Of a stretch of 7,970 nucleotides of DNA, positions 1 through 6,028 are shown one piece after another. The position numbers were made by a program, and so were the translations under genes. Source of the stretch: an uncultured Nitrospira sp. (GTDB lineage Bacteria; Nitrospirota; Nitrospiria; Nitrospirales; Nitrospiraceae); the NCBI GenBank assembly GCA_946479785.1, contig CAMLHQ010000116.1, positions 1-7,970 of the forward strand, read 5' to 3'. A model generated the notes under the pieces. It saw only the letters and a program-made list of their open reading frames with translations, was not told the DNA's origin and did no database searches. Positions within the stretch are counted from its first letter, which is position 1, and every line of letters begins with the position of its first letter.

Positions 1-372
1 TAACATGCGCAACAGCTTACTCTGCACCGTCATGCTCAAAGAGTTGATCTCGTCGAGAAATAACGTCCCGCCGTTGGCTTCATGCAGCAGGCCCAGCTTC
101 TCGACCAACGCGCCCGTAAAGGCTCCTTTGCTATGGCCGAATAGTTCGTTTTCGATCAGATGATCCGGCAGCGCGGCACAATTGACGGGAACGAATGGCT
201 TGCTTCGTCGCTCACCGGAATAGTGGATGGCTCGCGCAAACAGTTCTTTGCCCGTCCCTGTCTCTCCGGAGATCAACACCGTGGATTTGGACGCGCTCAA
301 GATCGGAATCATTCCAGTGGCCTGGAGAAAACACTTACTCGTTCCAATCAGTGCGTGATCCCAGCTATTCAT
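1..372 (-). CDS. Sigma-54-dependent AAA+ transcriptional activator, N-terminal part (cut by window edge)
   Basis: This is a bacterial enhancer-binding protein that uses ATP hydrolysis to open sigma-54 RNA polymerase promoters. The 124 visible residues contain Walker A (GETGTGKE, residues 36-43), the sigma-54-contacting loop GAFTGA (83-88) and Walker B (GGTLFLDEI, 101-109), all intact. The rest of the AAA+ domain and the expected C-terminal Fis-type DNA-binding domain lie beyond the left edge. The ATG at 372 has GGAGG 8 nt upstream. An in-frame ATG at 420 would add only 16 residues and has no ribosome binding site. From either start, the protein begins almost directly with the AAA+ domain and has no receiver, GAF or PAS domain. 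It therefore resembles PspF-type activators that are controlled by a partner protein or by expression level. It lies 49 nt downstream of the BcsS-like gene on the same strand, which suggests it belongs to that operon. The family call is very secure; its target is unknown. Confidence 0.95.
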   Translation of the reverse strand, partial: MNSWDHALIGTSKCFLQATGMIPILSASKSTVLISGETGTGKELFARAIHYSGERRSKPFVPVNCAALPDHLIENELFGHSKGAFTGALVEKLGLLHEANGGTLFLDEINSLSMTVQSKLLRML

Positions 373-380
373 TGTCAAAT

Positions 381-385
381 CCTCC
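381..385 (-). promoter_or_regulatory. Ribosome binding site setting the sigma-54 activator start
   Basis: GGAGG on the minus strand lies 8 nt before the ATG at 372. The competing ATG at 420 sits 1 nt after the stop codon of the preceding gene and has no purine-rich motif in front of it, so 372 is preferred. Confidence 0.7.
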
Positions 386-421
386 GAGACTTGTGAGTGC
401 GTGTCGGCATGACCCGTCATA

Positions 422-1126
422 CTAAAACGGAAAGTAGAGTTCAACGCCGCCATACACGCCGTTCTGAAATGTTTGCGTGTACTGATAACCGCCTTTGAGA
501 GTTAGGTAGAAGATATTGATCGGCACCTGAACCAAGGGACCGGCTTGAACCGCATAGAATTGATTGTTGCCCATTCCGGCGAGATCCCCACCAACGTAGA
601 GTGGACAGCAACCCTGTTCGCTCTTATGTACCAGTAACGTCTTCCTCACTCGCCCGAAAAAGAACCCGTCGATATCTGTATATGAAGCGATGGCGTGGAA
701 TATACCTTCCTCCTGCCAGCGGAATGCCTCGAGTTGAATATATGCTCCAACTATGTTCTCGTGACTTCTTGGACCAGTCGGTTGATCTTCCTGCTTCCAG
801 CGAAATTGCGGTCCTGCCATGCCGAGAAAGCTCCACGACCCGACAGTGTATTTGAGTCCCAAAGACGGCGTGACGGATTCAAGATTGGCATCTCTTTCTC
901 GCCCATTGTCCTTGAACGTGTAGCCGACTCCGGCGCCAAACACCTGAAGAAAGGGTTGGAATCCGTTACGCTGCTCCATTAAAGGGGCGCGGACGCCAAG
1001 AAACGCGAAATATTGCCCTTTATTATCGACTTGATAACCGGTGAAGGCGTCTCCGGCAAAGGCGGTTCTAGCTGACAGCACGCCTAACATCAGGATGATC
1101 AAACAGACTGGTTGAGTGCGCGCCAT
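422..1126 (-). CDS. BcsS-like secreted beta-barrel protein of a cellulose/exopolysaccharide locus
   Basis: This 234-residue protein has a signal peptide: MARTQP, a hydrophobic stretch, then a likely cleavage after AFA at residue 24. The mature part is rich in alternating aromatic and glycine strands ([25 protein letters not shown]) and ends in LYFPF. A terminal phenylalanine is typical of outer-membrane beta-barrel proteins. Overall layout and the C-terminal pattern ([12 protein letters not shown], then AGPLVQVPI and GGYQY) resemble the cellulose biosynthesis protein BcsS family, whose exact function is poorly known. The start overlaps the 3' end of the upstream synthase gene by 28 bp. It has AAAGGAG at 1134-1140, 7 nt before the ATG, so translation is probably coupled to the synthase. 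The inferred role is an outer-membrane or periplasmic accessory to polysaccharide export. The barrel prediction is fairly secure; the BcsS assignment rests on remembered family features and is moderate. A generic outer-membrane protein is the alternative. Confidence 0.72.
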   Translation of the reverse strand: MARTQPVCLIILMLGVLSARTAFAGDAFTGYQVDNKGQYFAFLGVRAPLMEQRNGFQPFLQVFGAGVGYTFKDNGRERDANLESVTPSLGLKYTVGSWSFLGMAGPQFRWKQEDQPTGPRSHENIVGAYIQLEAFRWQEEGIFHAIASYTDIDGFFFGRVRKTLLVHKSEQGCCPLYVGGDLAGMGNNQFYAVQAGPLVQVPINIFYLTLKGGYQYTQTFQNGVYGGVELYFPF

Positions 1127-3366
1127 TGAACTTCTCCTTTATCGACGCTGTCGACGCGGAAGTGCAGGATTGTCTGGCTCCCCTGCTTCACCTTGCTTAT
1201 GAGCGCCACCTTGAGCAACATGTCTTGCATGGCAAGCGTTCCTTGTCCGTTCAGAGGGTGGAACGCCTCGTTCACGACCAAGGAAAGGCCGGAAAATGAA
1301 ACGTCTTTCGTCTGCCCCGGATATAACAGACCGGCAAAATTCAGCTCACAAGCGATGTCATGTGAACCTCGCGGGAACCGTCTCCTGGCATGCCGGCGTT
1401 GCTGCCAGATCGCACCGAATGCCATGATCAATGACCAGGCACTTTTCCAAATACCCGGTAGCCTCTCTTTGTCGTCGTTCCATGAATTGGGGTTAAGAAA
1501 CATGTGCCCGATGAGAGCTTTACTGTCGGCTTCGCCTGCCTCTACCACATTCACTCCAAGTTCAAACGAGGAGCCTGAGCGTTCTTGCCGGTTCATCACG
1601 CCCTTCACCACAACAGGGGAGCCGTGAGAACTTTTTAGATGGACTGTTACATATTCTGACGTTGGTAGGAAGAGCTCTTGTGTTTCCACGCAGAACCCTC
1701 CCTCACTCACATCCTTGGTGAACCCCTGAACGCGCGTACTGCCGCAGATCAATTCGCAGGGAATACGGCGAGGAAGACGGAAGTTATTTCTCCATTGGGG
1801 TATTTCATTCGCACACAGTAAGGCCAAAGACACTAACATGAGATTGACGACGCCCCAGAATAAGCTTACCTCCAATCCTGGCATAGCTTGGTGATGCAGC
1901 CACACTTGAATTCCCATTGTCAGGCCGGAAACGAGCAGCCCGAAAAGAACAAGGTGCGGCATCACAAGGGCGGCATTGTTGAAGCCCTTTTTCTCGACTT
2001 TCTCACCTTTCGGCGTGACGACAAATGGCTGCACCTTTTTGGGTCGGAGCAACGCAGTTAATGCTGCCTTGCTCAAACTGAAGCACATCGCCGTTTCGTA
2101 GACATCGGCCCAGAATGCGTTCCTGGTTCCGCGGCTCACGGTGCGCATCATCACGAGCGATGCGAAGAAATAGGAGCCAAACAGGTGAACAAGATCCCAC
2201 ACTGAAGCATGGACCGGGGAAATGCCGAGGAAAAGAGCAGACAGCGGAGCGCCGAGACAGACGACTCTCGGTAAACCATGGAAGAAATAGTAGATTGACC
2301 CGAAGTAGTCCATGCGCTGAGCAAATGTGAGCCCCCTAACAATCAGGGGATTAGACTTCCAACACAGCTGGACACACCCCATAGCCCAGCGAGAGCGCTG
2401 CTTTAAGTAACCGCCAAATGTTTCAGGCATCAATCCTGCGGCGAGAACTTTATTGAGAAAGCGTGATTCATACCCTTTTGCGTGGAGAAGCATGCTGGTG
2501 TGGATGTCTTCAGTGATCGTGTCGGTTTGAAAACCGCCGATTTCCATCAACGGGCCCCGTCTGAAGAGGCCGCAACTTCCGGCGAAGAACGCGCTATTGT
2601 GCGCGTCTCGCCCCGGCTGAAGGATTCTGAAAAACAGGGCCTGCTCGTTTTTCAATTCTGATTCGAGACGGAGATTCTTTTGGAAAATGTCCGGATTATA
2701 AAAATGATGGGGCGTTTGGACGATCGCCACGCGTTCGTTCTCAAAGAATCCGACCGTCTCGCGTAAAAAGGCAGAGGTCGGCGCATGATCGGTATCGAAT
2801 ACCGCGATCAATTCCCCGGAAGTCTCCTGGAGGGCATGGTTGAGATTGCCGGCTTTCGCATGGTCGTGTTCTTCTCGACAGATGTAGCCGCAACCCAATG
2901 AATGCGCTAATTCCCGAACCTCTTCACGACCGCCATCGTCCAACACGTAGACTTTGTATCTATGACTTGGATAATCCTGGTTCGTACAGCCCACCAGCGT
3001 CCGCCGCAAAATAGCTACCGGCTCATTCACGACAGTCACAAACACATCAACTGTTCGATATGTCTGGATGGGAGGAGACAGCCTCTCCAGTGGCTTCCAT
3101 GCCTGAAACGTAAAAAATATGAGCTGAACCAAACCATAGGCTTCGGCGAGCAGGACTGTCGAACTGATTAGCAGTCCTGCCCAATCGTCGGTGTTCAGCG
3201 TGTAGAGGCCACGCCACAATAAGTACCGGACATACAGAAAGAGGGTCAGCGCTAAAATGACCTGACGCCCTTTGTTCCTCCAGCTCAGTAAACTGATCGC
3301 TGCCAGGATCACGAGGGACAGGGGAATGGCCAAAGAAGAGCCGTAGAGATGATCCAACCACGCCAT
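1099..3366 (-). CDS. bcsA: BcsA-like cellulose synthase catalytic subunit (GT2) with two C-terminal PilZ-type domains
   Basis: This is an inner-membrane processive family-2 glycosyltransferase, expected to polymerise UDP-glucose into a beta-glucan and extrude it. Numbering from the ATG at 3366 (755 residues), hydrophobic helices occupy about 11-90. The GT core follows with DDG (143-145), FDTD (190-193, DxD metal/UDP site), FFAGSCG (260-266), TED (285-287, catalytic base) and QRSRW (323-327, QxxRW). More membrane helices follow. The gating-loop motif FxVTxK is present as FVVTPK (448-453). A PilZ domain has RLPRR (530-534, RxxxR) and DVSEGG (552-557, DxSxxG). A second set near the C-terminus has RRFPR (662-666) and DVSFSG (688-693). 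An in-frame ATG at 3390 would add 8 residues, but only the ATG at 3366 has a well-placed ribosome binding site. No BcsB, BcsZ or BcsC gene is visible nearby, so the product may be cellulose or another beta-glucan. The family is secure; the exact polymer is not. Confidence 0.92.
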   Translation of the reverse strand: MAWLDHLYGSSLAIPLSLVILAAISLLSWRNKGRQVILALTLFLYVRYLLWRGLYTLNTDDWAGLLISSTVLLAEAYGLVQLIFFTFQAWKPLERLSPPIQTYRTVDVFVTVVNEPVAILRRTLVGCTNQDYPSHRYKVYVLDDGGREEVRELAHSLGCGYICREEHDHAKAGNLNHALQETSGELIAVFDTDHAPTSAFLRETVGFFENERVAIVQTPHHFYNPDIFQKNLRLESELKNEQALFFRILQPGRDAHNSAFFAGSCGLFRRGPLMEIGGFQTDTITEDIHTSMLLHAKGYESRFLNKVLAAGLMPETFGGYLKQRSRWAMGCVQLCWKSNPLIVRGLTFAQRMDYFGSIYYFFHGLPRVVCLGAPLSALFLGISPVHASVWDLVHLFGSYFFASLVMMRTVSRGTRNAFWADVYETAMCFSLSKAALTALLRPKKVQPFVVTPKGEKVEKKGFNNAALVMPHLVLFGLLVSGLTMGIQVWLHHQAMPGLEVSLFWGVVNLMLVSLALLCANEIPQWRNNFRLPRRIPCELICGSTRVQGFTKDVSEGGFCVETQELFLPTSEYVTVHLKSSHGSPVVVKGVMNRQERSGSSFELGVNVVEAGEADSKALIGHMFLNPNSWNDDKERLPGIWKSAWSLIMAFGAIWQQRRHARRRFPRGSHDIACELNFAGLLYPGQTKDVSFSGLSLVVNEAFHPLNGQGTLAMQDMLLKVALISKVKQGSQTILHFRVDSVDKGEVQWRALNQSV

Positions 3367-3372
3367 GGTATG

Positions 3373-3378
3373 TCCTTT
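3373..3378 (-). promoter_or_regulatory. Ribosome binding site setting the BcsA-like start
   Basis: AAAGGA on the minus strand lies 6 nt before the ATG at 3366. For the upstream in-frame ATG at 3390, the nearest purine-rich motif (GAAAGG) is about 16 nt away, which is too far. The shorter protein is therefore preferred. Confidence 0.7.
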
Positions 3379-3525
3379 GTTGATGTCCATCTATTGTGAA
3401 TCGTGCCTTTCACCACCGGTTTCGCACGCGTTCTGCGGTTACTTTCCCTCTGCGGCGTGCATGACCCAGACTAGAATGGAACAGCCGTTTCGCCTATACC
3501 GAGAACGGAGGGAAGCGGCTATACA

Positions 3526-3548
3526 GGGGGGGTACTTCTTTGGGGGGG
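3526..3548 (+). repeat. Paired G7 homopolymer tracts, possible G-quadruplex
   Basis: Two runs of seven G (3526-3532 and 3542-3548) are separated by 9 nt (TACTTCTTT). Each G7 can be read as GGG-G-GGG, so the element could fold as a three-layer intramolecular G-quadruplex with loops of 1, 9 and 1. It lies on the plus strand, about 160 bp upstream of the BcsA-like start and about 145 bp upstream of the DsbA-family start. Long G tracts are also prone to slippage. The tracts themselves are directly visible; the structure and function are inferred. Confidence 0.55.
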
Positions 3549-3693
3549 CGAGAATGCCTCACTCGTTTTTACTAGGTGCGGCTTTGGCGGAGGCGGTCGG
3601 AAATGGCGGCCATAGCGGATTCTCAACAAATCATGGATTTTCAAGAGCCTCCTGCTATGGTGCCAAGTAGTATTCGCTAAGACTTGGAAACAG

Positions 3694-4734
3694 ATGATGC
3701 CAATACCGACCTCCCGTATCTTGATCAGCCTGTGCTTCCTCGCACTCCTCGTCGGTTTGATAAGTGTCAGTTGGCAATTCAAGACATCGGGAACGGCCAA
3801 GTCCGATGATCCGGTTGTCGCCACTGTCGGGACCCGCTCCATCACCCTTCGAGAAGTTGAACAGACTGTGGCTCTGCCTCTTTACTCAGTGGATCAGCAA
3901 CGCCACCAACTGCTCCAGCAAGCAACCCAAAACCTGATCAACGAAGAGCTGCTCGCAGCGGAGGCATCCAAAAAGGGCATAAGCGTGCCCCAGCTCCTGA
4001 ATGAGGCTTCACAATCGGAATCCATTGCCCGAGTCGCCAATCTCCCAGCGCCGGTCAAGCGGTTGAGCCCAGGCCCCATAGGAGACAACCATGACCATGA
4101 ATCCTCACTGGACACTCAGGAACAAGCGAGGATTCGACAGGCACTGCTGGTTTTCCTTCGCCGTAAGGCTGATATTCACATTGCTCTTCCAAACCCGGAA
4201 CCGCCCATCCTTGCGGTCAGCTCTGACGATGACCCTCGAATTGGACCTGATGATGCTCCGGTGACTATCGTGGAATTTTCAGACTTTCAATGCCCCTATT
4301 GTCAACAGAGCGTACACGTCCTTAAAGAGCTCCGGCAGATCTATGGCGAGAAGCTACGCCTCGTCTATCGGGACTATCCCGGCCCCAATCATCCGTATGC
4401 GCCGCAAGCCGCCGAGGCCGCCCAATGTGCGGGCGAGCAGGGAAAGTTTTGGGAGTACCATGACCTTTTGTTTGCCCGGCAATTGCCGGGAAAGGGATGG
4501 GACTTTCACGCGCTGGCAATAGAACTGGGATTACAGCAGGGCGCTTTTGACGCTTGCCTGAATTCAGGTCGATTTCGGAAAGAGGTCGCCGAAGACCTTC
4601 TGGATGGATGGAAGCTCGGGATCACCAGTACGCCCACATTCTTTATCAATGGTCGTCCGCTCGTTGGCGCGCAACCGCTGGCTACCTTTCAGGTATTAAT
4701 CGACAAAGTGCTCGAGCACCAGCCTCCTTCATAA
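3694..4734 (+). CDS. Membrane-anchored DsbA-family thiol-disulfide oxidoreductase with SurA-like N-terminal region
   Basis: This is a 346-residue envelope protein. A hydrophobic segment at about residues 9-27 acts as a signal anchor or uncleaved signal peptide. Residues about 39-105 (VVATVGTRSITLREVE, then a helical LINEELLAAEA stretch) resemble the SurA/PpiC-type chaperone N-terminus, but no parvulin domain follows. A linker with a His/Asp-rich patch (GDNHDHESS, about 130-138) leads to a thioredoxin-fold DsbA domain from about 178. That domain has the active site CPYC (200-203), the cis-proline loop TSTPT (311-315) and two further cysteines, C245 and C288, of the kind seen in BdbD/DsbA-like proteins. 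The likely role is disulfide formation or isomerisation in client proteins on the outer face of the inner membrane, with the N-terminal part perhaps holding clients. ATGs at 3694 and 3697 are adjacent; the ribosome binding site is weak (GGAAA at 3686-3690). The next gene follows on the same strand after 61 nt. The DsbA domain is certain; the SurA-like part is probable. Confidence 0.9.
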   Translation: MMPIPTSRILISLCFLALLVGLISVSWQFKTSGTAKSDDPVVATVGTRSITLREVEQTVALPLYSVDQQRHQLLQQATQNLINEELLAAEASKKGISVPQLLNEASQSESIARVANLPAPVKRLSPGPIGDNHDHESSLDTQEQARIRQALLVFLRRKADIHIALPNPEPPILAVSSDDDPRIGPDDAPVTIVEFSDFQCPYCQQSVHVLKELRQIYGEKLRLVYRDYPGPNHPYAPQAAEAAQCAGEQGKFWEYHDLLFARQLPGKGWDFHALAIELGLQQGAFDACLNSGRFRKEVAEDLLDGWKLGITSTPTFFINGRPLVGAQPLATFQVLIDKVLEHQPPS

Positions 4735-4810
4735 CGTTCTCGAGCGGCTTGTAAGATCCCGCCCCTGTATCCTACTCTGTAGGAGGAGGCTACCGATGGA
4801 TGACTCGAGC
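4708..4810. repeat. Three copies of CTCGAGC around the DsbA/sulfite-oxidase gene junction
   Basis: The heptamer CTCGAGC, which contains the palindrome CTCGAG, occurs at 4711-4717, 4739-4745 and 4804-4810. The first copy sits inside a perfect 12-nt palindrome, GTGCTCGAGCAC, at 4708-4719. The copies fall in the end of the DsbA-family gene, the gap, and the start of the next gene. They could be protein-binding sites or coincidence; two are constrained by coding sequence. Confidence 0.3.
4770..4789 (+). promoter_or_regulatory. Strong ribosome binding site partly inside a small hairpin
   Basis: AGGAGGAGG (4781-4789) lies 6 nt before the ATG at 4796 and fixes that start. A 6-bp stem with a 3-nt loop, TCCTAC-TCT-GTAGGA (4770-4784), overlaps its first four bases. 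The overlap leaves the second GGAGG free, so any effect on translation is likely modest. Confidence 0.6.
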
Positions 4811-5440
4811 CGTTTGACCAAGACCAAAGAGCAATGGGCCAAAGCGCGGCGTGGGGGCGAGGAGCGAGAAGTGTTTTATGAGGGCGACGAGCGCCTGCCG
4901 CCGGGACAACATCTGGTTGAAACCTTCCCGGTGTTGGATCTCGGCCACAAGCCCGAGATCCCGCTTTCTGACTGGAATCTGACAATTGGAGGATTTGTCG
5001 CCAATCCTGTGACGTGGACGTGGGAGCAGTTTCTGGCCCAGCCGCAGTTCAAGGATGTCTCGGACTTTCACTGCGTGACATCTTGGAGCCGCTACGACAA
5101 CGAATGGGAAGGAGTCAGCTTTAGGCATATCCTATCCGCGGTCAAACCCCTCTCCCTCGCGAAGTTCGTCCTCTTTAAATCCTATGACGATTACACGACG
5201 AACCTGCCGCTGGAGGCCTGCGACGATGACGATGTGCTCCTCACCTACAAATGGAATGGTAACCCGCTGGCGAAAGAGCACGGCGGTCCCGTCCGCGTGA
5301 TCGTCCCGAAGCGGTACGCCTGGAAGGGAGCGAAGTGGGTGAAGGAGATTACCTTTTCAGATAAAGACGAGAAGGGCTTCTGGGAAGTCCGAGGCTACTC
5401 GAATACGGCACTCCCCTGGCTGAACGACCGCTACGCCTAG
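4796..5440 (+). CDS. Cytoplasmic sulfite-oxidase-family molybdopterin oxidoreductase
   Basis: This 214-residue protein consists mainly of the oxidoreductase molybdopterin-binding domain of the SUOX/MsrP (YedY) family. Visible landmarks are DWNLTIGG (59-66) and DFHCVTSWSRYDNEWEGV (90-107), whose C93 is the expected molybdenum-ligating cysteine. Further on are LLTYKWNGNPL (148-158), HGGPVRVIVPKRYAWK (162-177) and KWVKEITF (180-187). It lacks a Tat signal, haem domain and dimerisation domain, and matches the short single-domain bacterial/archaeal sulfite-oxidase-like proteins of about 200 residues. It should therefore act in the cytoplasm with a molybdopterin cofactor; its substrate is not established for this subgroup. 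The start is set by AGGAGGAGG, 6 nt upstream. It sits 61 nt after the DsbA-family gene on the same strand, so co-transcription is possible. Its stop codon is 6 nt from that of the convergent ydbL. The family is very secure; the substrate is unknown. Confidence 0.93.
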   Translation: MDDSSRLTKTKEQWAKARRGGEEREVFYEGDERLPPGQHLVETFPVLDLGHKPEIPLSDWNLTIGGFVANPVTWTWEQFLAQPQFKDVSDFHCVTSWSRYDNEWEGVSFRHILSAVKPLSLAKFVLFKSYDDYTTNLPLEACDDDDVLLTYKWNGNPLAKEHGGPVRVIVPKRYAWKGAKWVKEITFSDKDEKGFWEVRGYSNTALPWLNDRYA

Positions 5441-5441
5441 C

Positions 5442-5457
5442 CGAAATTATTTTTTCG
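5442..5457. terminator. Weak AT-rich inverted repeat at convergent gene ends
   Basis: CGAAA (5442-5446) and TTTCG (5453-5457) form a short 5-bp inverted repeat with a 6-nt AT loop, between and overlapping the two convergent stop codons. It might contribute to bidirectional termination. The stem is short and AT-rich and no classic GC stem with a U-tract is seen, so this is a weak call. Confidence 0.2.
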
Positions 5458-5782
5458 TCCAACCGCCTGGTCCTTCCACAAAATGTCCGGCCTTGGTGTT
5501 TTGAATGGCTTTCTGACCGGCGAGCGTTTCCACGGATTCGACCTGCGTCCCATGCCGCCTGGCGATGTCTTCATAGGCCTGGCGACGCTTTTGATTCACC
5601 TCGCTCGTCAACGCTTGAACGTCGGGACCGGACGGATTCACCGCCCCCAAATAGCCGTTGGGCTTTTCTCCGACCAAGCCTTTGGCCTTGGCCTCCTCAA
5701 GCGACAGGGCCGAAGCGGGGGAAAACATCGCCAATCCGAATATAAACACCCCGCTCGACAATGCCACACCGATCTTCCACAT
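5447..5782 (-). CDS. ydbL: YdbL family periplasmic protein (DUF1318)
   Basis: This is a small secreted protein of 111 residues. It has a signal peptide with a hydrophobic core at about 5-20 and likely cleavage after ASA (residue 25), leaving a mature form that begins LSLEEAKAKG. Family hallmarks follow: GLVGEKPNGYLG (35-46), VNQKRRQAYEDIARRHG (62-78), AGQKAI (88-93), and KAGHFVEGPGGW near the end. These match E. coli YdbL, encoded with YdbH and YnbE, where it is thought to assist or tune the YdbH-YnbE bridge. Two adjacent ATGs occur at 5785 and 5782. GAGGAGG (5788-5794) is only 2 nt from the first but 5 nt from the second, so 5782 is chosen. A frame open further upstream to 5869 would bury the signal peptide and overlap ynbE, and is rejected. 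It is the last gene of the ydbH-ynbE-ydbL operon, 19 nt after ynbE. Confidence 0.88.
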   Translation of the reverse strand: MWKIGVALSSGVFIFGLAMFSPASALSLEEAKAKGLVGEKPNGYLGAVNPSGPDVQALTSEVNQKRRQAYEDIARRHGTQVESVETLAGQKAIQNTKAGHFVEGPGGWTKK

Positions 5783-5787
5783 CATTG

Positions 5788-5794
5788 CCTCCTC
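5788..5794 (-). promoter_or_regulatory. Ribosome binding site deciding the ydbL start
   Basis: GAGGAGG on the minus strand is 2 nt from the ATG at 5785 and 5 nt from the ATG at 5782. The spacing favours the second ATG and excludes the long in-frame extension to 5869. Confidence 0.7.
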
Positions 5795-5801
5795 ATGGGA
5801 C

Positions 5802-6011
5802 TTAGAAAAGCCCGCTTTTACTCGACAGGACCTGATCCAACTCCTTGTCGACCTTGATACGAATCTCATGGTCGATTTTCACGTTCAGATTGATGGTGAT
5901 CGGTTTGTCCGGGGCCTCAACTTCAACACGAGGCGTGCATCCCGAAAACACCAACAACAGGGCTGGAACCGCACATCCTGAAGCCAGGACGACACGAGAG
6001 ATGTTTCGCAT
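5802..6011 (-). CDS. ynbE: YnbE family outer-membrane lipoprotein
   Basis: This lipoprotein is short, 69 residues from the ATG at 6011. Its hydrophobic signal sequence ends in the lipobox-like VFSGC, with the lipidated cysteine at residue 25. The -3 position is Phe, which is a little off consensus. The mature part TPRVEVEAPDKPITI, then LNVKIDHEIRIKVDKELD, and the C-terminal SGLF closely follow the YnbE family pattern. In E. coli, YnbE is the outer-membrane partner of YdbH and is needed for YdbH function. The ATG at 6011 has GAGGG (6017-6021) 5 nt upstream. An ATG at 6023 would add 4 residues but has no ribosome binding site. It lies 17 nt after the ydbH stop and 19 nt before ydbL. Confidence 0.9.
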   Translation of the reverse strand: MRNISRVVLASGCAVPALLLVFSGCTPRVEVEAPDKPITINLNVKIDHEIRIKVDKELDQVLSSKSGLF

Positions 6012-6016
6012 TTTCA

Positions 6017-6021
6017 CCCTC
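6017..6021 (-). promoter_or_regulatory. Ribosome binding site deciding the ynbE start
   Basis: GAGGG on the minus strand lies 5 nt before the ATG at 6011. The earlier ATG at 6023 is preceded only by GTAAATCCG and is less likely. Confidence 0.6.
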
Positions 6022-6028
6022 ATCGGAT

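Larger units (their letters stand above)
3367..3693. other. Divergent intergenic region between the BcsA-like and DsbA-family genes
   Basis: About 330 bp separate the two divergent start codons, so promoters for both transcription units should lie here. I found no convincing sigma-70 pair and no sigma-54 GG-N10-GC element on either strand. It contains two G7 tracts (3526-3532 and 3542-3548). It also has an imperfect 9-nt direct repeat, CGCCTATAC at 3491-3499 and CGGCTATAC at 3516-3524, whose starts are 25 nt apart. The heptamer TCTGCGG occurs twice (3432-3438 and 3449-3455), 17 nt apart. A small inverted repeat, ATGGC-G-GCCAT, lies at 3603-3613. Open frames across this stretch look like translated noncoding DNA. 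Regulation by a DNA-binding protein is plausible but unproven. Confidence 0.6.

Noticed and set aside
1193..1627. Plus-strand open frame of 144 residues
   Set aside because: It is antisense to the PilZ region of the synthase, where the minus strand shows conserved motifs; there is no independent support.
3365..3670. Plus-strand 101-residue open frame in the divergent region
   Set aside because: It reads through both G tracts, has no ribosome binding site or recognisable domain, and overlaps the synthase start.
3367..3693. Sigma-54 promoter upstream of the polysaccharide operon
   Set aside because: Near matches such as AGGCACGATTCACAA (minus strand, near 3400) lack the -12 GC, and another GG...GC pair has the wrong spacing.
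4735..4795. Rho-independent terminator after the DsbA-family gene
   Set aside because: The only hairpin overlaps the next gene's ribosome binding site and is not followed by a T tract.
5786..5869. Longer N-terminus for ydbL starting at 5869
   Set aside because: It would overlap ynbE by about 68 bp, place 28 charged residues before the signal peptide, and ignore the strong ribosome binding site next to 5782.
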